Assembly: GCF_963676485.1 (NCBI RefSeq)
Contig: NZ_OY781114.1
Location: 2,868,501-2,932,500 of the forward strand
Direction: 5' to 3'
Source of the DNA: an uncultured Cohaesibacter sp.
GTDB taxonomy: Bacteria; Pseudomonadota; Alphaproteobacteria; Rhizobiales; Cohaesibacteraceae
Length of the DNA stretch: 64,000 nucleotides
Of this stretch, positions 36,370-45,642 are shown in pieces. A program made the translations under genes and the position numbers. The first letter of the stretch is position 1, and each line of letters starts with the position of its first letter. The notes under the pieces were generated by a model. The model had not been told where the DNA came from and made no database searches. It saw nothing but the letters and a program-made list of their open reading frames with translations.

Positions 36370-37374
36370 ATGTCTGTTGAGCAATTTGGTGTCATGCCGG
36401 ATGGTACGCCGGTGCAGCGTGCGACCATTCGCGGCGGTGGTCTGACCGCCAAGGTCTTGTCTTATGGAACGGTCATTCAGGATTTGCGCCTTGATGGGCA
36501 TGACAAGCCGTTGGTTTGCGGTTTCGAGACATTGGATGATTATCTCACCTATGGCTCCCATTTTGGTGCAACGGCAGGCCGTGTTGGCAATCGCATTCGC
36601 GATGGGCATCTGGAACTGGAAGGCAAGATCTATCAGTTGGACACCAACTTTCTGGGCAAACACACCCTGCATGGCGGCTCAAAGGGCATGGGCGTCCAGG
36701 TCTGGTCTTTCGACAAGGTGGAAGAGAATGCGGTGCATATGTCCATCACCCTGCCTGACGGCGAAATGGGCTTTCCGGGCAATCTGACCATCAAGATTGT
36801 CTATTCCCTTCTGGAAGGCGGTGTTTTGGACATGGCTATGTCTGCAAGGACGGACGCCACTACGCTTTGCAATCTGGCCCACCACTCCTATTTCAACCTT
36901 GATGGTGATCCAACCGTCATGGATCATATGCTGCAGGTGGATGCCGAGCAGTATCTGGATGTCAATGACGAGTTGATCCCGACGGGCAAGCTTTTGTCTG
37001 TGGAAGGCACGAGCCTTGATTTCCGCACCACCAAGCGGGTGGGCGAGGCAACAAGCGTCGCAGCGATCGACAACAATTATTGCCTTGCTGATGCTGGCGG
37101 TGCTCTGCGTCGGGTTGCAACTCTTTCCAGCCCGAAATCGGGCATCAGTATGGATGTAACAACCACAGAGCCGGGCGTGCAGGCCTATGATGGTGTGAAT
37201 ATGAAAGAGGGTATGCCGGGGCTTGAAGGCATCACGATGGGCCAGCATGGCGGTTTCTGTCTTGAACCGCAGATCTGGCCGGATGCCATTCACAATCCTG
37301 ACTTCCCGTCTGCCATTCTGAAGCCGGGCGAGACCTATTCGCAGCATACCCAATATATCTTCAAAAAGGGCTGA
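36370..37374 (+). CDS. galM: Aldose 1-epimerase (mutarotase)
   Basis: 334 residues, AGAGGAA ribosome site. Family motifs are present: GATAGRVGNRI, GKHTLHGG with the first catalytic His, NLAHHSYFNL with the second, and CLEPQIWPDAIHNPDF with the catalytic Glu. It interconverts the alpha and beta anomers of aldoses so that kinases and isomerases receive the right form, which suits a region rich in xylose, arabinose and uronate enzymes. It has its own terminator downstream and no close operon partner. Confidence 0.93.
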   Translation: MSVEQFGVMPDGTPVQRATIRGGGLTAKVLSYGTVIQDLRLDGHDKPLVCGFETLDDYLTYGSHFGATAGRVGNRIRDGHLELEGKIYQLDTNFLGKHTLHGGSKGMGVQVWSFDKVEENAVHMSITLPDGEMGFPGNLTIKIVYSLLEGGVLDMAMSARTDATTLCNLAHHSYFNLDGDPTVMDHMLQVDAEQYLDVNDELIPTGKLLSVEGTSLDFRTTKRVGEATSVAAIDNNYCLADAGGALRRVATLSSPKSGISMDVTTTEPGVQAYDGVNMKEGMPGLEGITMGQHGGFCLEPQIWPDAIHNPDFPSAILKPGETYSQHTQYIFKKG

Positions 37375-37438
37375 GTGCTGCTTTCCCTTGCTGTGGCCTA
37401 GTGCTTGGCGGGGGAAGATTGGGAAGGGCGAGAATAGA

Positions 37439-37476
37439 GAAAACCGTGCGGGCGAGGTCCTGCACGGTTTTCTTTT
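37439..37476 (+). terminator. Terminator after galM
   Basis: GAAAACCGTGC (37439-37449) and GCACGGTTTTC (37462-37472) form a perfect 11-bp stem followed by TTTT. It separates galM from the convergent chemoreceptor gene and may end both. Confidence 0.85.
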
Positions 37477-37500
37477 ATGGTCTGGTTCGATCCAGCGAGG

Positions 37501-39561
37501 TCAGGCTGCGGCGACTTTTTTTAGGAAATCATCGATGATGTTGCGCATGTCCGTGGCGACGGCGGCAACGGTGGCCGAAGCGGCCTGAACTTCATCGGCA
37601 GAACTTTTGGTTTCCTCGGTAGAAGAAGCGACCTCGGAAATATTCTGGACGATTTCCTTGGTTCCTTCGGCTGCCTGCTGGATATTGAGGGAAATTTCGT
37701 TGGTTGATGCATTCTGCTCTTGCACCGCAGCGCTGATGGCTGTGGTATATTGGCTTATTTCTCCCATCTTGGCCGCGATGGAGCGGATTGCCTCTACCGA
37801 ATCGCCCGTAGATTCCTGGATGGTCTGAACCCGGCTGGTGATGTCTTCGGTGGCTTTGCCTGTTTGGGAAGCCAGATCCTTGACTTCGGCTGCGACGACA
37901 GCAAAGCCGCGGCCTGCTTCTCCGGCGCGGGCAGCTTCGATGGTTGCGTTGAGCGCCAGCATGTTGGTCTGCTCGGAGATAGCTTTGATGAGCGAGACGA
38001 CTTCGCCGATTTTCTCGGCGGCAGATGCCAGGCCAGCCACTTTCCTGTCTGTTTCCTTGGCTTCATCGGAAGCTGTCATCACAAGATCGTTGGTGCGGAT
38101 GACCTGCTGACCGATTTCCTCAATCGATGAGGTCATCTCGGTGCTCGCCGCCGCCATCATCTGCACATTCTCGGAAGAATGGCTTGAAGCCTTATTGACG
38201 GAATGGGCGCGATCCGAGGTGGCCGAGGAAATATGATTGAGCGAGGCGGCTGACTGCTGCATGCTTTCAGCGCTATTGGAAACGGTATGCAGCGAATCCT
38301 GAATACGGGTGCGGAATTCCTGCAGGAGGGCATCGATCTGCTGCTGCCGCTCTTTTTGCGCGCGCATGTGGTCTTGCGCTTCCCGCTCCAGTTTTTGCCG
38401 CTCGATGGCATTTTCCTTGAAGGTTCCGATGGCCTTGCTCATGGTGCCGATTTCGTCGGTGCGATGGGCGTCGGATGCCTCCACGCTCAGATCGTTCTGG
38501 GCAAGACGGAGCATTGAAGAGGTCAGGCGGCGCAAGGGAATGGTTAGCAGTTTGCGCAAGGCAAGGACTAACAGCAGGATCGTGAGGAAGAAGAAGAAGA
38601 TCTTGGACCCCATGCTCATCATGGACGCTTCCTTGCGGGTCTCTTCGATGGCCTGTGTGGATTCATTCAGCTCGGCGGTGTAGCGCACGGTTTGCTGGGC
38701 GACCTTGTCCTTCTCGCTCTGGCTCGCCTTGACGAGTGCGGTCTTTTCTTCTGCCGCCTGCGCGTCCAATTGCTTGATAAGGGAATTTGACTTTTCAAAC
38801 AGGGCGATGAGTTCGCTGCTATCTACCGCGACTTCCAGAACACCCCGGTTTGGCACACTGGCATCATGGCAGCTTTGGCAGTCTTCGCTGTTTTTGAGAA
38901 TGAAGTAGGAATAGGTGACCGGCCTCTCGTTTCCATCTTCATCTTCCAGACGGGCATCAAAGCTTTCCTTGTTGGAGAGGGTTTCCAGCGCCTTGTCGAA
39001 GGTGGCCCGTCGCTCTGCTGGTATCGTCACAGCGGGGTCTGGCTGCCGCGATTCAAAAACATCCGCATCCACATAACTATTGACCGCTTCGATGGTCACA
39101 TTGTCTCTGAAGGCAAGAGTGCCATCGGTGCGCCAGAGATTGATCGCCGCGATCTGTTTGTCTTCCAACATCGCTTCGATCCGCTCTTCTGCAAGAGCGG
39201 CTTCTCCGGCCATCATGGCGTTGCTGACAAGCGAGGCGACCGATAGCGAGATCCCTTGTCGCGTGCCTTCCAGATAGGCCTGTTTTTGCTGGCTTTCGGC
39301 TGAAAGCTCGCTCTTGGCCAGCGTATGGCTTAGTGTCTGCGCATGCTCTTTGGATGCCAGAAGTCCACCAAGCAACTGTTTTATCTGGGTGTCTTTCTGG
39401 TCGACAATTGCATGCATCTGCCCCGTCAGTTGCTCTGTGCGGTCATAAACGCGGCTGCTGATGGATTGCGTTAGGATAGTATCTGCGACGAAAGTCAAAG
39501 CAACCAGAGTAAAAACAGCAGCGACAATTTTTGCGCTCAATGATTTCAGGTGGTTAAACAT
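37501..39561 (-). CDS. Methyl-accepting chemotaxis protein with a periplasmic c-type heme motif
   Basis: 686 residues. TM1 (about 10-30) is followed by a periplasmic domain to about 330, TM2 (about 333-352), a HAMP segment with [15 protein letters not shown], and the signalling domain with the hairpin tip [37 protein letters not shown] split across about 545-590. In the periplasmic part, residues 228-232 are CQSCH, a CxxCH heme-attachment motif after [12 protein letters not shown], as in Tll0287/DUF3365-type heme sensors. The protein probably senses redox state, oxygen or nitric oxide and steers motility. No che genes are in the window. Confidence 0.9.
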   Translation of the reverse strand: MFNHLKSLSAKIVAAVFTLVALTFVADTILTQSISSRVYDRTEQLTGQMHAIVDQKDTQIKQLLGGLLASKEHAQTLSHTLAKSELSAESQQKQAYLEGTRQGISLSVASLVSNAMMAGEAALAEERIEAMLEDKQIAAINLWRTDGTLAFRDNVTIEAVNSYVDADVFESRQPDPAVTIPAERRATFDKALETLSNKESFDARLEDEDGNERPVTYSYFILKNSEDCQSCHDASVPNRGVLEVAVDSSELIALFEKSNSLIKQLDAQAAEEKTALVKASQSEKDKVAQQTVRYTAELNESTQAIEETRKEASMMSMGSKIFFFFLTILLLVLALRKLLTIPLRRLTSSMLRLAQNDLSVEASDAHRTDEIGTMSKAIGTFKENAIERQKLEREAQDHMRAQKERQQQIDALLQEFRTRIQDSLHTVSNSAESMQQSAASLNHISSATSDRAHSVNKASSHSSENVQMMAAASTEMTSSIEEIGQQVIRTNDLVMTASDEAKETDRKVAGLASAAEKIGEVVSLIKAISEQTNMLALNATIEAARAGEAGRGFAVVAAEVKDLASQTGKATEDITSRVQTIQESTGDSVEAIRSIAAKMGEISQYTTAISAAVQEQNASTNEISLNIQQAAEGTKEIVQNISEVASSTEETKSSADEVQAASATVAAVATDMRNIIDDFLKKVAAA

Positions 39562-39998
39562 TTAACTTGCCCCTCAGATATTATTATGTTCTTGGCTATG
39601 TATTATGAGAGCCGCAGTTCCTTATAGTTTCTCCCTAATTTAGTGCGTCAAAATATAATATTACATTAACTGAATAGAATAGATCAGAGGAGGTTATGCT
39701 CTGTGATGAATAATATTCGTAATACTAAAGTTGTTTCCATATAAATATTTCGAGTGAAGTGAAAATTTTGCAACCGCAAATGAATTTCTGCCAATGTTGG
39801 TTGAATTTCTTTCGGGAACGGAATTTTTTGATTTCTGAAAGATATCGGTTTGAACTTGTCGGAAAGACTGGCGTTTGGGATGGATTTTCCATCGCTTCCT
39901 TTTTCTTTTGATTTATTTCAAGTTCAACGCCTTTTGTTACATAAGTGTCATCAAGCACTCCTAGGTTGCGGCCATTACCTTGATCGGGAGTTTTCATA
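39562..39998 (+). promoter_or_regulatory. Intergenic region with PHO box upstream of phoA
   Basis: About 440 AT-rich bases between the divergent chemoreceptor and phoA. At 39934-39951 the direct repeat TTGTTAC-ATAA-GTGTCAT matches the PhoB box layout (two 7-bp repeats spaced by 4). It ends 47 bp upstream of the phoA ATG, the right place for activation under phosphate starvation. Nothing else is recognisable; small open frames here are not protein-like. Confidence 0.75.
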
Positions 39999-41474
39999 AT
40001 GAGAAAATCTATTCTTGTGGCGGCATCCCTGCTGCTCACATCCTCTGTCGCTTTTGCGGCGGATTTCAAACAGGCTGACAATCAGTGGTTCAAAGATGCT
40101 CAAGCATCCATCAAAGCCCGCATGGCTGTTCAACCAATCACTAAAAAAGCCAAGAATATCATTCTGTTGATTGCGGATGGCAATGGCGTTGGCTCCAACT
40201 ATGCAACCCGCCTTTATGCCGGACAGCAGGCTGGCAAGCTGGGCAGTGAACATGTTCTGCCCCAGGACGCTTTGCCGCATGTTGCTCTGGTGAAAACCTA
40301 CAACACCAACGCCCAGACTCCTGATTCCGCTGGTACCGGCACCGCGTTTCATACCGGTGTGAAAACCAAGGCCGGTGTGCTCGGCGTTGATGAGACGCTG
40401 GCTCGCGGCGATTGCTCAGAGGTTGAAGGGGCAACGGTTACCAACGCTGTCGAGACCTTCTCTGCCATGGGCAAGCAGATCGGTGTTATCTCCACCGCTC
40501 GCCTGACCCACGCCACGCCAGCTTCTGCTTATGCTCATTCAGCAGATCGTAACTGGGAAGCGGATTCCTACCTGCCGGAAGGGTGCGGCCAGAAGGACAT
40601 CGCGGTCCAGCTTATTGACGTGATGAAATCCGGTGCCGTCGATATCGCCATGGGTGGTGGCCGTCGTAACTTCATCACCAAGGATACCAAAGGTGAAGAA
40701 GGCAAAAGCGGCAAGCGCACCGACGGCAAGAACCTGATCGAAGACGCCAAGGCGGCTGGCATCCAGTATATCTGGGATGACAAGACTTTCGCATCTGCCG
40801 ATTGGAGCAAGCCGGTTCTTGGCCTGTTTGAATCCTCGCATATGAAATATGAAGCAGACCGCACCGGCGAACCGTCTCTGGCCGAAATGACCGAAGCCAG
40901 CATCAAGGCTCTATCCGGGTCTGAAAATGGTTACTTCCTGACTATCGAAGCCGGTCGTGTTGATCATGCCAACCATGCCGGTAACGCCGCACGTACAGTG
41001 ACCGATGGTGTGGCTTTCGCTGATGCGATTGCCAAGGCTGTCGAACTGACGGACCCGCAGGAAACCCTGATTGTTGTGACCGCCGACCATGAACATGCGA
41101 TTGCTTTCAACGGCTATTGCGGCCGTGGCTCCGACATTCTGGGCCTCTGCTACGATATCGATCCTGCTGGCACCAAGCATTCCGACAAACCACTGATGGG
41201 CAAAGACGGCAAGCCTTACACGGTTGTCGGGTTCCTGAATGGTCCAGGGTCCATTCTCGGTGAAGATGGCTCCGGGTCTCGTCCGGAAGTGACGCAGGAA
41301 CAGGCAATGGACATCGATTATGTTCAACAGTCCCTGATCCCGCTGTCTTCTGAATCCCACTCTGGTGAAGACGTGGCTGTTTATGGCCGTGGTCCTTGGT
41401 CTCACCTGTTCGATTCGACCATTGAGCAGAATGAGATCTTCCACGTCATGCTGCAGGCAGCAACGGCTAAGTAG
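39999..41474 (+). CDS. phoA: Alkaline phosphatase, periplasmic
   Basis: 491 residues. A clean signal peptide (1-20, cleavage after AFA) leads into the alkaline phosphatase fold. The metal ligand is D60 in LLIADGNGVG, the nucleophile S110 lies in TPDSAGTGTA, and the later ligands lie in GRVDHANHAGNA and TADHEHA. It hydrolyses phosphate monoesters in the periplasm. The PHO box upstream puts it under PhoBR control. Downstream lies a GC-rich terminator, so it is monocistronic. Confidence 0.95.
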   Translation: MRKSILVAASLLLTSSVAFAADFKQADNQWFKDAQASIKARMAVQPITKKAKNIILLIADGNGVGSNYATRLYAGQQAGKLGSEHVLPQDALPHVALVKTYNTNAQTPDSAGTGTAFHTGVKTKAGVLGVDETLARGDCSEVEGATVTNAVETFSAMGKQIGVISTARLTHATPASAYAHSADRNWEADSYLPEGCGQKDIAVQLIDVMKSGAVDIAMGGGRRNFITKDTKGEEGKSGKRTDGKNLIEDAKAAGIQYIWDDKTFASADWSKPVLGLFESSHMKYEADRTGEPSLAEMTEASIKALSGSENGYFLTIEAGRVDHANHAGNAARTVTDGVAFADAIAKAVELTDPQETLIVVTADHEHAIAFNGYCGRGSDILGLCYDIDPAGTKHSDKPLMGKDGKPYTVVGFLNGPGSILGEDGSGSRPEVTQEQAMDIDYVQQSLIPLSSESHSGEDVAVYGRGPWSHLFDSTIEQNEIFHVMLQAATAK

Positions 41475-41501
41475 GGTCGGGTTTGCGCCTGAAGGAAAAG
41501 A

Positions 41502-41524
41502 AGAGGGGCATCGGCCCCTCTTTG
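41502..41524 (+). terminator. Terminator after phoA
   Basis: AGAGGGGC (41502-41509) and GCCCCTCT (41514-41521) make a perfect 8-bp stem with an ATCG tetraloop and a short T-run. Confidence 0.75.
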
Positions 41525-41611
41525 CTTGCTTTGCTGGCGCCTTCTCGGAGAGGGAGGTGCGAAACCTCCCGCATGGACAGGGGCAAAAGTCGTTTGAAGG
41601 AGAGGGATATC

Positions 41612-42061
41612 ATGTTGGATCGTCGTGCATGTCTTAAAGGCTCGATCGCCGTTGCCGGAGCCGGTTTGCTGGGATTGTCGCTGACGTCGTCTGTGCTCGC
41701 CGCCCCAAAGGCCATCAAAATGCGTGCGCTATACAACAAGGATCTGTCATTTTCCGATTATGCCAAAGAGCATGAAGGCAAAGTCATTTCCGTGAATGGC
41801 TTTATGGCGCCGCCCCTCAAGGCGGAATCGAAATTTTTTGTCCTGACGAAAATGCCCATGGCGGTTTGCCCCTTCTGTGAACCGGAGGCGGACTGGCCTG
41901 ATGATATTCTGGCGATCTATGCGCGCCGGATAGTGGATGTCATCCCTTTCAACAAGCGCATCGTCGTAGACGGACGGCTCCAACTGGGCGGATATACCGA
42001 TCCGGAGACTGGTTTCTACAGCATGGTGCGCCTAGAGAACGCGCAATATCGGCGGGTATAG
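41612..42061 (+). CDS. DUF3299-like exported protein with CPFC motif and Tat-like signal
   Basis: 149 residues from ATG 41612 (GAAGGAGAGGG upstream); the longer open frame overlaps the phoA terminator. The N-terminus MLDRRACLKG followed by a hydrophobic stretch ending SVLAAPK looks like a Tat signal. The core passage GKVISVNGFMAPPL..FFVLTKMPM resembles DUF3299 proteins (a small OB-like fold), here with a CPFC pair at 86-89 that could bind metal or be redox active. It is first of four codirectional genes with an ABC ATPase, FtsX-type permease and PCuAC-like protein, a grouping reminiscent of the Vibrio zinc-responsive zrg genes. The function is inferred from context. Confidence 0.7.
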   Translation: MLDRRACLKGSIAVAGAGLLGLSLTSSVLAAPKAIKMRALYNKDLSFSDYAKEHEGKVISVNGFMAPPLKAESKFFVLTKMPMAVCPFCEPEADWPDDILAIYARRIVDVIPFNKRIVVDGRLQLGGYTDPETGFYSMVRLENAQYRRV

Positions 42062-42065
42062 AGGC

Positions 42066-42752
42066 ATGGATTCACTGGAATTGTCTGTTGAGGGCCTGCT
42101 GGTCTCGGGCGAGAGAGGGCGCACTTTGCTGACCATTGAGCGGTTGGTCGTTCATCCCGGAGAGACCATCGGGATCAGAGGGCCATCCGGAGCCGGTAAG
42201 TCGACCATGCTCTATGCGCTGGCCGGATTGGCTGATGTGAAGCAAGGGCAGGTGCGCTGGGGCGAGGATGAGCTCTCCGCCATGGGCGAAGAAGCCCGCG
42301 CCCGATTTCGGCGCTCTAGCGTTGGTATGATATTTCAAGATTTCCTGCTTTTTGAAGAACTTGACGCCATTTCCAATGCAGCCATTGCCACAGGCTACCT
42401 GCATGGCTTACAGCATGCCGCGCTCATGGAACGAGCGCAGAGCATGCTTGAGAAACTCAATATCAAGGAAACGGCGCACCGCACGATTGCCAGCTTTTCA
42501 GGCGGGGAACGCCAGCGCGTGGCGATTGCCAGAGCCTTGGCGCATGATCCGGCCGTCATTCTGGCCGATGAACCAACCGCGAGCCTTGATCGCAAGGTTG
42601 CGGATCAGCTTATCGATGATCTGGTGGCCGTTGTTCGTCAGGAGAAGAAAACGCTGATTGCTGTCAGTCATGATCATCATTTGCATGATCGCATGGACCG
42701 GATTATCGACATCGAAGATGGGCGCATGGTCGGGGAAATGCATAATGGCTGA
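42066..42752 (+). CDS. ABC ATPase, LolD/MacB type
   Basis: 228 residues. Walker A GPSGAGKSTMLYALAG, Q-loop MIFQDFLLF, signature FSGGERQRVAIARA and Walker B VILADEPTASLD are complete. The length and lack of extra domains match LolD/FtsE-type ATPases, which power mechanotransmission rather than solute import. It starts 4 bp after the DUF3299-like gene and its stop overlaps the permease start by 8 bp, so the three are coupled. Confidence 0.9.
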   Translation: MDSLELSVEGLLVSGERGRTLLTIERLVVHPGETIGIRGPSGAGKSTMLYALAGLADVKQGQVRWGEDELSAMGEEARARFRRSSVGMIFQDFLLFEELDAISNAAIATGYLHGLQHAALMERAQSMLEKLNIKETAHRTIASFSGGERQRVAIARALAHDPAVILADEPTASLDRKVADQLIDDLVAVVRQEKKTLIAVSHDHHLHDRMDRIIDIEDGRMVGEMHNG

Positions 42753-44079
42753 TCTCTATTATGACTATATCGCGCCATGGTGGGGCTTGCTTTCGCCGAA
42801 CATGCAGGACGGCGCGTTGCTCATTCTCTATCTTCTGCCTTGCCTGATTGTCGGCTTTCTGGTGGTGCGTGGCTTGCGCCCCTATGCGCTGGTCAGGGCC
42901 ATGCTCTGGCAGTTCCGCTGGTCCAATCTTGTGTTTGTGCTGTTGATCGCTGTTTCCGTTGCATTGGGCGTCGGGCTTATCGCGCAGGAGCGGGGGGTGA
43001 GAAAAGGCACGGCGCGCGCAGCCGAGAAGTTCGATCTCGTGATTGCCGCTCCGGGCAGTGAAGTAACCAACGTGTTGGCTACGGTCTATTTGCATCCTGC
43101 CGATATGCCGCTGCTTGATGGGGCACTCTATAACCGGATCGCCACTCACGAGCAGGTTGATTTTGCCGCTCCCATTGCCTTTGGCGATAGCTTCAAGGGC
43201 TCCCCTGTCGTAGGCACGACGGTTACCTTCATTGATCACTTGAGTGGGGCGCTTGATGAGGGAAAGCTATTTGGTTCCTATTTCGAGGCTGTGATTGGTG
43301 CCGATGTGCCGCTGTCTCTGGGCGAGCACTTCACTCCGGCTCATGGCCATGGTGATGGGGCTGATGCCAAGGCGCATGAAGGATCGGACTTCATCGCGGC
43401 GGGGCGCATGAAAAAGACCGGCAGCCCTTGGGATCAGGCAATACTGGTGCCGGTCGAGGCGGTCTGGATGGTGCATGGCCTTGGCAATGGCCACGGGCTG
43501 GATGAGCCGGAAAAGCTCGGACCTCCGTTTGATCCGTCCACTTTCCCCGGAACACCGTCCATTCTGGTGCATGCCAAACAGCTTTGGGCGAATTATGCCC
43601 TCAAGAATGCATTCACCGATAAGGAAAGTATGGCCTATTTTCCGGGCGCGGTTCTATCCCAGTTGCATAGTGTTTTGGGAGATGTGCGTGAGGTGATGTC
43701 TGTGATGGCGATTGTGACACAGATCCTTGTGACAGCGGGTGTTCTGACGGGGCTGGTCATTCTGACTAAGCTTTTCTCGCGTCGGTTGGCATTGCTGAGA
43801 GCCATCGGTGCACCGCGACGGTTTCTGTTTTCGATCGTCTGGAGCTTTGCAGCAGTGCTTATTCTGGCAGGCTCGGCGCTGGGCATCCTTCTTGGCTTTG
43901 CAACAACGCGTGTCATTTCCGGTATCGTCAGCGCAAGAACCAATATTCTTGTCGAAGTGAGCCTGAGCTGGCCGGAGTTTCATCTGGTGGCAGCTTTCGT
44001 CAGCCTGACGGTATGCCTTGCGATGATTCCGGCCTTTTTGGCGCTGCGCCGACCCGTGGTGGCTGACTTGCGCGGATAG
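42745..44079 (+). CDS. FtsX/MacB-type ABC permease
   Basis: 444 residues from ATG 42745, overlapping the ATPase stop. An N-terminal extra helix (about 24-45) precedes the usual MacB-like plan: TM at about 57-77, a periplasmic domain of about 250 residues, then three C-terminal helices. The periplasmic domain contains a short His/Asp-rich stretch, HFTPAHGHGDGADAKAHEG near residue 195, that looks like a metal-binding loop. The C-terminal helices carry LLRAIGAPRRFLFSIVWSF, a MacB/FtsX signature. With LolD-like ATPase it would move or release a periplasmic substrate; metal-related work is suggested by the His-rich loop and neighbours. Confidence 0.88.
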   Translation: MADLYYDYIAPWWGLLSPNMQDGALLILYLLPCLIVGFLVVRGLRPYALVRAMLWQFRWSNLVFVLLIAVSVALGVGLIAQERGVRKGTARAAEKFDLVIAAPGSEVTNVLATVYLHPADMPLLDGALYNRIATHEQVDFAAPIAFGDSFKGSPVVGTTVTFIDHLSGALDEGKLFGSYFEAVIGADVPLSLGEHFTPAHGHGDGADAKAHEGSDFIAAGRMKKTGSPWDQAILVPVEAVWMVHGLGNGHGLDEPEKLGPPFDPSTFPGTPSILVHAKQLWANYALKNAFTDKESMAYFPGAVLSQLHSVLGDVREVMSVMAIVTQILVTAGVLTGLVILTKLFSRRLALLRAIGAPRRFLFSIVWSFAAVLILAGSALGILLGFATTRVISGIVSARTNILVEVSLSWPEFHLVAAFVSLTVCLAMIPAFLALRRPVVADLRG

Positions 44080-44187
44080 GAAACCATCTATGTCTGATGG
44101 TGCGGTGGCAGTTTCGTCGGCTTCTGAGAAGCCGCGGCTATTCGAGACAGAATGCTCGTCTGGGCATTCGACTTTTCCGATGAAGGT

Positions 44188-44201
44188 AACGATATATCGT
44201 T
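44188..44201 (+). promoter_or_regulatory. Perfect 14-bp palindrome upstream of the PCuAC-like gene
   Basis: AACGATATATCGTT at 44188-44201 is a perfect palindrome 29 bp before the start codon of the His-rich protein gene, in a 150-bp gap after the permease. It is a candidate operator, perhaps for a metal-responsive regulator; it does not match a consensus I can name. Confidence 0.5.
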
Positions 44202-44229
44202 GCTTAATAATGTTTTTATGGAGAGACCC

Positions 44230-44790
44230 ATGATTAAGCCTATCATTCTGGCCATGTTATTTGCCCTTTCAATACCTGTTCTGCTGGCAGCAGGCCCCTC
44301 AATGAAGGCTGTTGCGCAGGAAGCCGGACATGACCAAGCTCATGAAGAACACCATCATGAGGAAGATGCGCATGCTGAGCATGTGAGCGAGCTTAACGGG
44401 ATGCGCTCGGTTCATGCCTGGACGCGGGCCAGCCACAAGGGAGATGATGCGCTGGTCTTTGTGTCGCTTGAAAATGAATCCAACAAGACGATCCTGTTCA
44501 AGGGAGGCGAGTTCGATCATGCGAAGTCTGTCGAGCTGGTTGGCTTTACTATGCAGGATGGCAAGGATCTCTATGTACCCATCGCGCAAATGCCAATCGA
44601 AGCCGGACAGACGATGGTGCTTGCGCCCAAGTCTCTCGCGCTTCGCCTTAACCGGATTGATGAGGACCTGCATGAAGGGGAGATGGTTGAAATGCATCTG
44701 TTGTTTGATGTCGGGGAAATGCATGTGAGCGTGAATGTTGAGACGGAGAATGCCATGCATCACAGCCATGCGGGCCATATTCACAAATAA
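44230..44790 (+). CDS. His-rich periplasmic protein with PCuAC (DUF461)-like fold
   Basis: 186 residues from ATG 44230 with GGAGAG upstream. A signal peptide (about 1-30) is followed by a His/Glu tract, HEEHHHEEDAHAEH (38-51), and a domain following the copper chaperone PCuAC pattern: VELVGFTMQDGKDLYVPIAQ, MPIEAGQTMVLAPKSLALRL and HEGEMVEMHLLFDVGEM. The positions that hold the Cu-binding His and Met in canonical PCuAC are mostly replaced, for example the GxHxM-like site reads KSLALRL. The C-terminus is again His-rich (HHSHAGHIHK). It probably binds zinc or copper through the His tails in service of the ABC system upstream. Confidence 0.78.
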   Translation: MIKPIILAMLFALSIPVLLAAGPSMKAVAQEAGHDQAHEEHHHEEDAHAEHVSELNGMRSVHAWTRASHKGDDALVFVSLENESNKTILFKGGEFDHAKSVELVGFTMQDGKDLYVPIAQMPIEAGQTMVLAPKSLALRLNRIDEDLHEGEMVEMHLLFDVGEMHVSVNVETENAMHHSHAGHIHK

Positions 44791-44862
44791 GGCATCGACG
44801 ACGGTAGGCGCTGAGGCTATTTTGCCCTCAACGAACAAAACCAACCGATTGAGGATGCTTTA

Positions 44863-45642
44863 ATGGCTGTAGTTGATCTGAATTCCGATATGGGGGAAAG
44901 CTTCGGGGCTTATGAAATTGGGGATGATGCATCGATGCTGTCCATCGTCAGCTCTGCCAATGTGGCATGTGGGTTTCATGGGGGCGATGCCTTGGTGATG
45001 CATGAAACCCTGCGGCTGGCAAAGGAAAATGGCGTCGGTGTGGGGGCTCATCCCGGTTTCAATGATCTTTGGGGCTTTGGTCGCCGCCCGATACAGGGGG
45101 ATAGGCCCGAGGATATCGAAAAGCAGATGATCTATCAGATTGGGGCCATTCAGGGCATGGCCGCCGCGCTTGATATGCGTGTTGGCCATTTCAAGGCGCA
45201 TGGGGCACTGAATAATATGGCGGCGGTTGACTATGATCTCGCTCTGGCCACGGCGCGGGCGGTAAAGGCGGTCGATCCGCAGATGATCTATGTTGCGTTG
45301 CCGGGTAGCGCCATGGAAAGAGCGGCTGAAAAGCTTGGGCTCTGCGTGGCTCGCGAGATCTTTGCCGACCGGGCCTATGAAGATGACGGTATGCTGGTCT
45401 CCCGCAAGAAACCTGGGGCCATGATCGAGGATGCCGATGAAGCTGCCAGACGTATGGTGGATTTTGTGACGTCCGGCGAGATCGAAAGCGTGAGTGGCAA
45501 GCGCATTCCTGTCGCCATTGATACGATCTGCGTGCATGGGGATAGCCCCAAGGCGGTTGCCATGGCCAGCAAGATACAGGCCGCTTTGATAGAGGCTGGT
45601 GTTACCATCAAGTCTATGGCCGAGACCATGAAAGCGGGCTGA
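44863..45642 (+). CDS. pxpA: LamB/YcsF family, 5-oxoprolinase subunit A (PxpA)
   Basis: 259 residues. The N-terminal DLNSDMGESFGAYEIGDD, the metal-site motifs ANVACGFHGGD and GAHPGFND, and VGHFKAHGALNN are diagnostic of PxpA. With PxpB and PxpC it forms the ATP-dependent 5-oxoprolinase that opens pyroglutamate to glutamate. The usual pxpB/pxpC genes are not adjacent: metal-handling genes lie on one side and a GntR regulator on the other. A terminator follows. Confidence 0.93.
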   Translation: MAVVDLNSDMGESFGAYEIGDDASMLSIVSSANVACGFHGGDALVMHETLRLAKENGVGVGAHPGFNDLWGFGRRPIQGDRPEDIEKQMIYQIGAIQGMAAALDMRVGHFKAHGALNNMAAVDYDLALATARAVKAVDPQMIYVALPGSAMERAAEKLGLCVAREIFADRAYEDDGMLVSRKKPGAMIEDADEAARRMVDFVTSGEIESVSGKRIPVAIDTICVHGDSPKAVAMASKIQAALIEAGVTIKSMAETMKAG

